From NCBI GenBank assembly GCA_009693225.1, contig SHXP01000116.1, forward strand, positions 1 to 7,225: a stretch of 7,225 bases of DNA, given 5' to 3'. Below are positions 1 through 6,885 of this stretch, piece after piece (the stretch's first letter is position 1; each line of letters opens with the position of its first letter). The translations under genes and the position numbers were made by a program. This stretch comes from Limnohabitans sp. GTDB lineage: Bacteria > Pseudomonadota > Gammaproteobacteria > Burkholderiales > Burkholderiaceae_C. The notes under the pieces are model-generated. The model made no database searches, had not been told where the DNA came from, and saw nothing but the letters and a program-made list of their open reading frames with translations.

Positions 1-1308
1 TGATCACCTCGGGAAACAACAACGCACCAGGCAAGGGCGGTGGTGCAGCTGACAGCATCAGCAGCGGCGCGGGCAACGACATCTTGTTTGGCGACGGCTT
101 TTCCGGTTCATTCCAAAGCGGCAGTTCGCCTACCGGTACCAATGGCGGCTACGGCGGCGGTTGCGGTAACAACCGAACCTCCCTCCCCGCAGCTTTCGGC
201 AAAGCAGGTATCGGTGGCGGGGACGGCTACAACGGCGTCATACTGGCCGGGGAAACCAAGGCGGGGTTTGCTTCCACCGTGGGTCACAGCAGAACTGGTG
301 TTGCCGGCTCCGACGGGACTTCGGGTGACGGCGGCGGCGGCGGTGTGTCTGCCATCGGACTGGATGACAACAACACAATCACTGCGGGACTGGACCCGCA
401 GATTTACAACAAAGTCATGACCGACCTGGTCAACCCCAACATCGATATCTTCAACCAGGTCATGGGCAATGGCGACGACACCATCGTCGGCGGCGCCGGC
501 AACGACTGGATCATGGGCGGCTTTGGCAACGACCTCATCACCGGAGGCAGCGGTAACGACATGATGTGGGGCCGGGGTGGCACCAGCACCATCACCAAAA
601 ACGCCTATTCGTATGTTGATGGCACAGCCTCTACACCGGAGACTGCCAGATTTAGCTTCATGCCGACTGACACGCTGAGCGCCGGTCATTCGCTGTCCGT
701 CGCCGGCTTGAACCTTACGGCAAGTCGCGATTTGAATGGCGAGGCATTGGCAACCGCGCTGTCCAGCATTTCAGTCGGTGGCACCGGCAGTTCTGTCGCC
801 GACAGTTACAGCTTCAGCGGTAACCTGACCGACGGCTGGTTCAGCAACGCAGTGACCAACCCACTTAGCCCCCTTAGTCCCATTCAGTTTCACACCGTCA
901 AATTTCAAACCATCGCCAATGGCAATGTGTCTGTCAATCCACCGGAAATGACTGCCTCCAAAACAACGTTCAATATGACGGACAACGACACGTTCACATG
1001 GAACACGGGAGACGCAAGCGCAGGCAGTCTGAGCACAGACACCCTCAAAGACTTCAAGGCCTTGGACGGCAGCAGCGGCGACAGCATTCACATCTCGGAT
1101 TTACTCAGGGGGGCTGGGCTACCAGCCCGGTTTTGTCCTGGCAGACTGGGTGAGTTTCACCCTGGCCAATGGCAGCAGCGCAGCCGAAATCAACATAAAC
1201 ATGGGCGCCGGTACCTCTGTCATTCAAAAAATCGTTCTGGAGAACGCCAGCCTGGGCTCAAACACCAGCTTGCAAAACTTGATAGACAACAGAGTGTTGG
1301 TGGCTTGA
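1..1308 (+). pseudogene. RTX / type I secreted calcium-binding protein, 3' part, frameshifted
   Basis: The reading frame is open from the window edge (codons from base 3), so the start lies outside. The visible part is a glycine-rich stretch with one RTX-like motif (GAGNDILFGDG, bases 66-98), four consecutive RTX nonapeptides at 465-572, a Ser/Thr-rich beta-type region, and a C-terminal segment (about 980-1308) resembling the VCA0849-class type I secretion target domain, with STDTLKDF and GDSIHISDLL. Such proteins bind Ca2+ outside the cell after export by an ABC/MFP/TolC system; none of these exporter genes is in the window. After base 1113 the first frame runs into unrelated Arg/Gln-rich sequence. 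Removing one G from the G6 run at 1108-1113 restores LLRGLGYQPGFVLADWV and a plausible hydrophobic C-terminus ending at TGA 1306-1308. The break is a true lesion, slippage or a sequencing error. The precise role (adhesin, enzyme, S-layer) cannot be told. Confidence 0.8.
465..572 (+). repeat. RTX nonapeptide repeat array (4 units)
   Basis: Four directly consecutive 27-base units encode GNGDDTIVG, GAGNDWIMG, GFGNDLITG and GSGNDMMWG. These fit the GGxGxDxUx consensus of the Ca2+-binding parallel beta-roll. The array is short for an RTX protein; more repeats probably lie upstream of the window, since another motif is at 66-98. Confidence 0.85.
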
Positions 1309-1360
1309 GCGGCCTGCAGTTGGAAGCAGGGCGCAGTCTACGCATGGGACAATCGCACCC

Positions 1361-3436
1361 ATGTACGCATTATTTGAAGAAGCCGGTAAACTCCACAGTG
1401 GCCGGGTGCTGTCCGAAGCAGACACATCGGCGCAAATGGAGCTGGCATCCGGCAAACGGGTGAAAGTGAAAACCGCGCAGGTCCTGCTGCGTTTTGACAA
1501 ACCCCAGCCTTCCGAGTTACTGCAAGCCGCCGCCGCTTTGGCCGAGACCATAGAGCTGGAGCTGGCCTGGGAGTTTGCCCCGCCGGATGAATTCTCTTTC
1601 GCTGAACTGGCGGGTGAATATTTCAGCGACAAAGCCACGCTGACCGAGCAGGTCGCTTGTTTACTCAAACTTTCCGAAGCGCGGCATTATTTCCACCGCG
1701 CCGGCAAAGGCCGGTTCAAAAAAGCGCCGGCCGAGATCATCACGCAGGCGCTGGCGGCGATCGAAAAGAAAAAACAATTGCAGGTGCAAATAGAAGAATG
1801 GGCCTACAACCTGGTCGACGGCCAGTGCCCGGCGCCGGTGCAAACCCAGCTCTACAAAATCCTGTTCAAGCCGGACAAAAACGCGCCTGAGTACAAAGCC
1901 GTGGTGCTGGCCGCCAAGCAAAGCCAGCGCGCGCCGCTGACGCTGTTGCAACAGGCCGGTGCCATCAAAAGCGCTTACGACTTCCATTGGCAGCGTTTTC
2001 TGTTCGACCATTTCCCAAAAGGCACCGGTTTTCCCGCGCTGCAAGCACCAGCCCTGCCGCAGGACCTGCCGCTGGCCGATGTGCAAGCCTATTCCATCGA
2101 CGACTCACAAACCACCGAAATCGACGACGCCCTGTCGGTGCAAGGCCTGGGCAGCGGCACGGTGGTGCTGGGGATTCACATCGCCGCACCGGCGCTGGCA
2201 TTGCAACCGGGCGACGCCATCGACCAGGTAGCGCGCCAGCGTTTGTCCACGGTGTATATGCCGGGCCACAAAATCACCATGCTGCCCGACAGCGTGGTGC
2301 AAACCTATACGCTGGATGCGGGCAAGGCTTGTCCGGCACTGTCGCTGTATGTCAGCTTCCATGAAGAAACGCTGGAAGTGCAAAGTTCGGTAACGCGGTT
2401 GGAGCAAGTGCCGATCGTCGCCAACTTACGCCACGACAAGCTTGACCACATCGTCACCGAAGCATGGCTGAGCGATGCGGCCTTCTCGCACTCAGACCCG
2501 TCACTCGATGCGGGGCTGCCGCGCGCAGAACTGCGCTTCATGCACCGGCTGGCGCGGCATCTAAAGAGCAAACGGGAACTGGTGCGCGGCAAACCGGAGC
2601 AGTTCAACCGGCTGGATTTCAATTTCAGTGTCGACGGTGTCGGCGACAACGGGCCGCGTGGCGATGAAACCGTGCACCTGAGCATCCGCCCGCGCGGCGC
2701 GACGCTGGACCTGATCGTCGCCGAAGCCATGATTCTGGCCAACAGCAGCTGGGGCCAGTGGCTGGCCGATCTGGGCGTGCCGGGCCTCTACCGTAGCCAG
2801 GCCAGTCTGGCGCCCGGCATCAAGGTGCGCATGGGCACGCGCGCTTTACCGCACGCAGGCATCGGTGTCGCCTGCTATGCCTGGAGCACCTCGCCGCTGC
2901 GCCGCTACACCGACCTGGTCAACCAGTGGCAACTGGTGGCCTGTGTGCGCAACGGCGCCACCGCAGCGCTGGCCGCGCCCTTCAAACCCAAGGACGCCAG
3001 CCTGATGTCCATCGTCTCGGCTTTTGAAGACGCTTATTCGGCTTACAACAGCAACCAGGGGACGATGGAGCGCTACTGGACCCTGCAATACCTGCAGCAA
3101 AATCAGTTGCAGGAGATTGATGCCACGGTCATCAAATCTTTTCCCGGCGAAACGCCGGTGGTGCGTGCCGTCGAGCTGCCGCTGGTGCTCAGCCTGCATG
3201 CGGCCCCTCCGCTGGAAAGAAGCGCCCTGGTGCGCGTGCGGCTCGGCCATGTCGACAGCATTGCGCTGGACGTATCAGCGAGTTTCCTGGCGCTGCTGGA
3301 TGCACCTTCCGCGCTTGAAGACGATGGTGCCGACGAAGAATTGAGCGCCGGACCGCTGACCATCGCCATGGACCTGGACGAAGCCACAGAAGGCGACGAG
3401 CCGGCAGTCAGCGGCGGGCCTGTGCCTGCCGCCTGA
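1361..3436 (+). CDS. RNB-domain exoribonuclease (RNase II / VacB family)
   Basis: A 691-residue protein predicted to degrade single-stranded RNA processively 3' to 5' in the cytoplasm. The RNB catalytic signature is SIDDSQTTEIDDALSV (residues 245-260): D247, D255 and D256 match the metal-binding aspartates D201, D209 and D210 of E. coli RNase II, while E253 replaces D207, as I recall for the TTEIDD branch of the family. The conserved arginine motif TSPLRRYTD (residues 510-518) carries R514/R515, near the position of the E. coli RNase II active-site arginine. The N-terminus MYALFEEAGKL with ASGKRVKVK is typical of the betaproteobacterial branch and fixes the ATG at 1361; no strong ribosome binding site is visible. 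The C-terminus ends in an acidic, low-complexity tail (about residues 645-691), and no clear S1 domain is recognisable there. Its TGA shares one base with the next ATG, indicating coupling. Whether it equals rnb or another RNB paralogue is open, so no symbol is given. Confidence 0.9.
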   Translation: MYALFEEAGKLHSGRVLSEADTSAQMELASGKRVKVKTAQVLLRFDKPQPSELLQAAAALAETIELELAWEFAPPDEFSFAELAGEYFSDKATLTEQVACLLKLSEARHYFHRAGKGRFKKAPAEIITQALAAIEKKKQLQVQIEEWAYNLVDGQCPAPVQTQLYKILFKPDKNAPEYKAVVLAAKQSQRAPLTLLQQAGAIKSAYDFHWQRFLFDHFPKGTGFPALQAPALPQDLPLADVQAYSIDDSQTTEIDDALSVQGLGSGTVVLGIHIAAPALALQPGDAIDQVARQRLSTVYMPGHKITMLPDSVVQTYTLDAGKACPALSLYVSFHEETLEVQSSVTRLEQVPIVANLRHDKLDHIVTEAWLSDAAFSHSDPSLDAGLPRAELRFMHRLARHLKSKRELVRGKPEQFNRLDFNFSVDGVGDNGPRGDETVHLSIRPRGATLDLIVAEAMILANSSWGQWLADLGVPGLYRSQASLAPGIKVRMGTRALPHAGIGVACYAWSTSPLRRYTDLVNQWQLVACVRNGATAALAAPFKPKDASLMSIVSAFEDAYSAYNSNQGTMERYWTLQYLQQNQLQEIDATVIKSFPGETPVVRAVELPLVLSLHAAPPLERSALVRVRLGHVDSIALDVSASFLALLDAPSALEDDGADEELSAGPLTIAMDLDEATEGDEPAVSGGPVPAA

Positions 3437-4299
3437 TGATGAAGGCCATCAGCATGCCGCTACGCTTGACGCCCTTGCAGATTGCCGTCGGTGTGTCGCT
3501 GTTGCTGCATGCCGGTTTGCTGGTTTTCAGGCTGGCCGATCCGCAAGGCTTTGACAGGCTGATGACGCAAATGCCGCTGGACATTATTCTGGTGAATGCG
3601 CGCAGCAACGCCGGCGCACCGGACAAACCGCAAGCGCTGGCGCAAGCCAATCTGCAAGGCGGCGGCGATGTGGCTCAAGGCCGCTCTCAGTCGCCCCTGC
3701 CCATGTCCGAGCGCAACCAGAGCGGTCAGGCAGATGATGCGGCAACAGCCAGATTGCGCCAGCTGAAACAACAGCAAAGCGCCTTGCTGGCCCAGGTCAA
3801 ACAACAACTCAGCATCAACAGCACACGACAATCGGCCAACGCGTCCGAGGCGGCAGCCATCGATCAACAGCGCCGCCAGTTGCTCGACACGCTGGCTGAA
3901 ATCGAGCAGCGCATCAATGAGCAAAATACCAGACCGCGCACCCGCTACGTCAGCCCGTCCACACGCGAGGTCAGTTATGCCCTCTACCACGACCGCATGC
4001 GGCGCTTGATTGAGGAACACGGCACGCGTTTTTTCCCGCAAATCCAAGGCCGCAAGCTCTATGGCAGCCTGACCCTGGTGCTGACGGTGAACGCACAAGG
4101 CCGCGTCATTGCCTCGCAATTTCTGAAAAGCTCGGGTCAGCCTGAGCTCGATAAACTGGCGCTGGCGCTGGCGGAAACCGCCGGTCCATTCGGCCTGTTC
4201 AGCGCTGAGATGAAGCGGGAATTCGACCAGCTCGCCATGGTCTCGCGCTATACCTTCAAGCGCAACCAGACGGTGCAAGCCGACAACCCGGAACAATGA
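3436..4299 (+). CDS. TonB-like energy transducer / TonB C-terminal domain protein
   Basis: A 287-residue protein with TonB-like topology: a short cytoplasmic N-terminus, one membrane segment (IAVGVSLLLHAGLLVF, residues 17-32, with the SLLLHA motif typical of TonB N-termini), a Gln-rich, probably coiled-coil periplasmic linker (about residues 100-165), and a C-terminal TonB-type domain (about 190-275) with LYGSLTLVLTVNAQGRV and SGQPELDKLAL. Unlike classical TonB, the linker is Gln/Ala-rich and lacks a Pro-Glu/Pro-Lys repeat, and no exbB/exbD is next to it. It may therefore act in envelope organisation rather than siderophore uptake; that is inference. Start choice is ambiguous. ATG 3436 overlaps the upstream stop and ATG 3439 follows directly, but ATG 3454 (residue 7) has a good GAAGG ribosome binding site at 3441-3445, 8 bases upstream, and still precedes the membrane segment. 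The gene stops one base before mtgA. Confidence 0.85.
   Translation: MMKAISMPLRLTPLQIAVGVSLLLHAGLLVFRLADPQGFDRLMTQMPLDIILVNARSNAGAPDKPQALAQANLQGGGDVAQGRSQSPLPMSERNQSGQADDAATARLRQLKQQQSALLAQVKQQLSINSTRQSANASEAAAIDQQRRQLLDTLAEIEQRINEQNTRPRTRYVSPSTREVSYALYHDRMRRLIEEHGTRFFPQIQGRKLYGSLTLVLTVNAQGRVIASQFLKSSGQPELDKLALALAETAGPFGLFSAEMKREFDQLAMVSRYTFKRNQTVQADNPEQ
3441..3445 (+). promoter_or_regulatory. Candidate ribosome binding site for internal start of the TonB-like gene
   Basis: GAAGG lies 8 bases before ATG 3454, an optimal spacing, whereas ATG 3436 and 3439 have no comparable Shine-Dalgarno sequence and would depend on coupling to the RNB stop codon. This favours a 281-residue product starting MPLRLTPLQ, but does not prove it. 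Confidence 0.4.
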
Positions 4300-4300
4300 C

Positions 4301-5041
4301 ATGGCCATCGACGTGAAACGCATGAGAGGCTGGCGCGCATGGCGTCGCTTTGTACTGCTGCTGTTGCTCGCCGGTTTCGGTTTGCAGTTGTATTTTCTGG
4401 CGCGTGTGTTCCTGCTGCGCTATATCGGTCCGGGTTCGACCGCGTTTGAGCGATCGCAAATCGCGCAACTGCTGCGCAACGAACAGGTGTTGCGCTGGCG
4501 CCAGGATTGGATGCCGGTCTCACGCATCAACACCAGCCTGAGCCGCGCTGTGATTGCTTCCGAAGACGATATGTTTGCCAGCCACGACGGTGTGCAGTGG
4601 CAGGCGATTGAAAAGGCCTGGCAACGCAATGAAAAAGCGCAATCCCGCTCCACCGCCAACGGCAAAACACCCAAAGTGGTGGGCGGCTCGACCATCACCC
4701 AGCAACTGGCGAAAAACCTGTTTTTATCCGGCGAACGCAATTTTTTGCGCAAAAGCCAGGAGCTGCTGATCACGCTGGCCTTGGAAGCTTGTTTAAGCAA
4801 GCAACGCATTCTTGAAATTTATTTGAACCATGTCGAATGGGGCAAAGGCGTGTTCGGCGCCGAGGCCGCCGCGCGGCATTATTTTTCCAAACCCGCATCG
4901 CAATTGACGCCCTGGGAATCGGCACGCCTGGCGGTGATGCTGCCGCGACCCAAGTATTTTGAAAAGCTGCCGCAGTCGCCTTACCTGACAGACCGCTCCC
5001 AAGTGATACAAGGCCGCATGGGCGCGGCGGTGCTGCCGTGA
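4301..5041 (+). CDS. mtgA: Monofunctional biosynthetic peptidoglycan transglycosylase (GT51)
   Basis: A 246-residue, inner-membrane-anchored GT51 enzyme that polymerises lipid II into glycan strands on the periplasmic face. One N-terminal membrane segment (about residues 17-36) follows a basic cytoplasmic stretch. All GT51 motifs are present in order: SEDDMFASHDG (87-97) with catalytic Glu88, GGSTITQQLAKNLFL (128-142), RKSQE (150-154) with the second conserved Glu154, ILEIYLNHVEWG (170-181), and the RLAVMLPRPKYF region (209-220). There is no transpeptidase domain, and the length is normal for MtgA, so it is not a truncated class A PBP. The ATG at 4301 is one base after the stop of the TonB-like gene; an alternative ATG at 4322 is less likely. 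The stop TGA overlaps the GTG start of ruvC. Confidence in family and function is very high. Confidence 0.96.
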   Translation: MAIDVKRMRGWRAWRRFVLLLLLAGFGLQLYFLARVFLLRYIGPGSTAFERSQIAQLLRNEQVLRWRQDWMPVSRINTSLSRAVIASEDDMFASHDGVQWQAIEKAWQRNEKAQSRSTANGKTPKVVGGSTITQQLAKNLFLSGERNFLRKSQELLITLALEACLSKQRILEIYLNHVEWGKGVFGAEAAARHYFSKPASQLTPWESARLAVMLPRPKYFEKLPQSPYLTDRSQVIQGRMGAAVLP

Positions 5042-5586
5042 AAGTGCTGGGCATAGACCCGGGCTTGCAGACCGCGGGGTTTGGTGTCGTCGAATTCAAC
5101 GGCGGCCAACTCAGCTACGTGGCCAGCGGCACCATCAGCACCACACATTTGCCGCGTGCGGACATCGCGTCCCGCATAGGCGTGCTGTTTGACGGCATCA
5201 TCGAGGTGGCGCAACGCTACCGCCCGGACTGTGCGGCGCTGGAAATTGTGTTCGTCAACGTCAACCCGCAATCGACCTTGCTGCTGGGTCAGGCGCGCGG
5301 CGCCTGTCTGGCGGCCTTGGTACATCAACAATTAAGTGTTGCCGAGTACACCGCTTTGCAAATGAAAAAAGCCATAGCCGGTCACGGCAAAGCCGCCAAA
5401 GCGCAGGTGCAGGAAATGGTCAAGCGCTTGTTGAATCTGCCCGGGCTGCCGGGGCCGGATGCTGCGGATGCGCTCGGTCTGGCGATCGCGCATGCGCACG
5501 CGGCGCGCGGCATGGCCTTGATGCAAGACGCCGGCATGGGTCGCGCCAAATCCAGCGGCATGTTGCGCGGCGGGCGCGGTGGTTAG
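5038..5586 (+). CDS. ruvC: Crossover junction endodeoxyribonuclease RuvC
   Basis: A 182-residue RNase H-fold nuclease that resolves Holliday junctions during recombinational repair, working with RuvAB in the cytoplasm. The N-terminus MKVLGIDPGLQTAGFGVV carries catalytic Asp7; the other acids are Glu69 (in LEIVFVNVNPQSTLLLGQ), Asp141 and Asp144 (PDAADALGLAIAHAH). Length and motif spacing match the family. The GTG start at 5038 gives the expected first residues and overlaps the mtgA stop by four bases (GTGA), so translation is probably coupled and no separate Shine-Dalgarno is apparent. Oddities: the upstream partner is mtgA, and the downstream neighbour is a convergent DUF1566 pseudogene rather than ruvA/ruvB, which often follow ruvC in proteobacteria. 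The C-terminal tail is basic and Gly-rich (MLRGGRGG). Confidence 0.96.
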   Translation: MKVLGIDPGLQTAGFGVVEFNGGQLSYVASGTISTTHLPRADIASRIGVLFDGIIEVAQRYRPDCAALEIVFVNVNPQSTLLLGQARGACLAALVHQQLSVAEYTALQMKKAIAGHGKAAKAQVQEMVKRLLNLPGLPGPDAADALGLAIAHAHAARGMALMQDAGMGRAKSSGMLRGGRGG

Positions 5587-5647
5587 CTTCGCTGGCGAGT
5601 CCGCGTCCCGGCTTGCTAAATGGCTTGGCCAAAGTATCGTCAGTCTT

Positions 5648-6349
5648 TCACTGCATGTCACGCACAAAGCGGACATGCAGAAGCCTTGTATCGAATTGGC
5701 TTGCATAACTTTGTGACCGCACCCACTGATCATTGAATAAGATACCCCAGACATAAACTTGAATGGAAACTGACGGAGTAGAAGAAACGTAGAAATTACC
5801 GAAATTCTCTGGTGTCATAGGATATGCATCAGCATCCAGCGATGTACTTCCAAGACCATAGGTCACCAGCGAAAACAATTCCTTGATACCCGGCAGACGC
5901 CAGCCCTGGTTTTTCAATTCAGCAGCCTTATTCAAGGCCTGGGGAAATGTCAATGTTGCAGCGACACCTGAACACCTGTTTCCGTTCCATGATTGACCGT
6001 AAGTGCAGCGCTGTCAGACCAGCCCGGCTTGTGTGTCGGTGACTTCGTCGCCCGCCACGGTAAACCGGTTTGTCTCGCTCAACGTCGGACCCCGGACCAG
6101 GCGCACATACAAGGGCATATCCCGGTACTCTGTGTTGACATAGCCGGCATAAAAATTCACCTTGAAAGCTTGATCGATGTCTTGATCGTCCCGGTAACTA
6201 GGAGATGTCCAGTATTCGTCATCCTGACGCGGAGGATTGATAAAAACCGTCTCATCAATGGCAATATTGCGCAGACCGTAATTCACACTGCTTAATTTCC
6301 GAGTTTTTTGCGTCAAAAATTTGATAAATTTATTCTTAAATTCAAGCAC
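5648..6349 (-). pseudogene. DUF1566 / Lcl C-terminal-domain protein, tandem domains, nonsense-mutated and 5'-truncated
   Basis: Reading leftward, one frame encodes the end of a first DUF1566-like domain (AIDETVFINPP, EYWTSPSY, VNFYAGYVN, YVRLVRG), a linker, then a second near-complete domain (QRCTYGQSWNG, FPQAL, GWRLPGIKELFSLV, YVSSTP, VRFVRD) ending at TGA 5648-5650. Between them the frame is interrupted only by TGA at 6014-6016, in the motif TQAGLV-stop-QRC, where the family has Trp (GLVWQRC); one G-to-A change explains it. Other genes here end in TGA, so it is not a Trp codon. The 5' end is also lost: family similarity stops near 6288, and the ATG at 6349 lies in AT-rich sequence homologous to the 6588-6887 unit, so the first ~20 residues are chimeric. 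Function of such surface or secreted domains is poorly known. Convergent with ruvC. A pipeline may split it into two ORFs (6014-6349 and one ending at 5648). Confidence 0.75.
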
Positions 6350-6385
6350 TTACAACGTAAAATTAAAGTGATTTAAGAAGAAAAA

Positions 6386-6410
6386 AGTAGTAAAGTCCGA
6401 CTTTACTACT
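6386..6410. repeat. 25-bp palindrome in unit A
   Basis: Arms AGTAGTAAAGTC (6386-6397) and GACTTTACTACT (6399-6410) are perfect inverse complements around one central base. The palindrome starts 104 bases after the start of the TTCACAC core, the same position as in unit B. No T-tract follows directly, so it is more likely a protein-binding site or structural element than a terminator. A second short hairpin (CATAGA-TTTT-TCTATG) follows at about 6414-6429 in unit A only. Confidence 0.75.
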
Positions 6411-6550
6411 CGTCATAGATTTTTCTATGTCTTTTCTTAGATTTTGGGTACAGAAAAGTAGGTAGTTTTGAATGTGGCGGTGATAGTTAAGTCACTGAAG
6501 CAGCAGAGTAAAAGGCTTGGTGCGTCAAAGTAGCAAGCAGTAAAGAATCT

Positions 6551-6587
6551 GGGTCGTTAACTCAGCGGTAGAGTGCCACCTTCACAC
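6551..6587 (+). pseudogene. Truncated tRNA-Val(CAC), 5' half only
   Basis: These 37 bases equal the first 37 bases of the intact tRNA-Val at 6849-6885 (the identity begins 5 bases further upstream). They cover the 5' acceptor strand, the D arm, the 5' anticodon stem and the complete anticodon loop. Identity ends exactly after the loop: the next bases are TGCGTATATG instead of the 3' stem GGTGG. It cannot fold as a tRNA. Confidence 0.9.
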
Positions 6588-6885
6588 TGCGTATATGCTG
6601 CGTTTGCTTCGCTAAAAAAATCAAAAAATTCTTGTTCAAAATCAAGCTGTTACAAGCTACAACAAGAATGAAAATGAGGAGCAAAGTAGTATAGTGTGAC
6701 TATACTACTCGTCATAGATTTTTTGGTGTCTTTTCGTAGATTTTCAATGTGAAAAATTTGCTGAAGATGTGATGTCAAATTATGTGTTTTCAGAATAGAA
6801 ATACACAATGCACTCTGTGTCAAAATAGCAGACTGTTTTAAGAAATCTGGGTCGTTAACTCAGCGGTAGAGTGCCACCTTCACAC
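6581..6885 (+). repeat. Repeat unit B: second ~298-bp unit, ending in the 5' half of the intact tRNA-Val
   Basis: This unit runs from TTCACACTGC at 6581 to TTCACAC at 6879-6885 and is organised like unit A: AT-rich left part, palindrome 104 bases after the core, GTCAAAATAGCA near the right end, then the tRNA 5' half. Its right end supplies the 5' half and upstream region of the functional tRNA. No ORF of convincing quality is present. Confidence 0.6.
6685..6709. repeat. Palindrome in unit B
   Basis: Arms AGTAGTATAGT (6685-6695) and ACTATACTACT (6699-6709) are perfect inverse complements around a 3-base centre. Aligned with the unit A palindrome, A to T at position 8 is matched by T to A at position 18, its pairing partner, so symmetry is kept although sequence changed. 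Confidence 0.75.

Larger units (their letters stand above)
6282..6587 (+). repeat. Repeat unit A: ~299-bp non-coding unit bounded by TTCACAC cores
   Basis: This AT-rich unit runs from a TTCACACTGC core at 6282-6291 to the TTCACAC at 6581-6587. It is a diverged copy of the following unit: similarity is patchy over most of the length but strong at several anchors at the same offset (298-300 bases). These are CAAGC..TTACAA (6343/6643), the palindrome (6386/6685), the shared CGTCATAGATTTTT (6411/6710), GTCAAA(G/A)TAGCA (6524/6819), and the identical tRNA 5' half (6551/6849). It contains no convincing ORF or RNA gene besides the truncated tRNA. Confidence 0.6.

Noticed and set aside
108..689. Minus-strand ORF opposite the RTX gene
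   Set aside because: Low-complexity Val/Ala-rich translation produced by the antisense of Gly/Asp-rich RTX repeats.
1312..1335. Short inverted repeat CCTGC/GCAGG after the RTX stop as a terminator
   Set aside because: Only five base pairs and no T-tract.
2090..2140. Loss of an RNB catalytic residue (Glu instead of Asp at position 253)
   Set aside because: As I recall, the TTEIDD form occurs normally in one branch of RNB exoribonucleases; the other three aspartates and the arginine motif are intact.
3460..4323. Long minus-strand ORF (287 codons) opposite the TonB-like gene
   Set aside because: Its product is Gln/Arg/Leu-rich with no recognisable domain, and it is the antisense shadow of a well-supported gene with membrane segment and TonB C-terminal domain.
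6014..6016. TGA read as Trp (alternative genetic code) or as selenocysteine
   Set aside because: The RNB, TonB-like and mtgA genes all end with TGA at the proper family lengths, and the family residue here is Trp, not Cys/Sec.
5993..6295. Plus-strand 100-codon ORF across the DUF1566 region
   Set aside because: It overlaps clear DUF1566 motifs on the other strand and shows no recognisable domain.
6386..6429. Palindrome of unit A as a rho-independent terminator for the minus- or plus-strand neighbour
   Set aside because: There is no proper T-run directly after the stem, and the unit B copy keeps only the palindrome, not the second hairpin.
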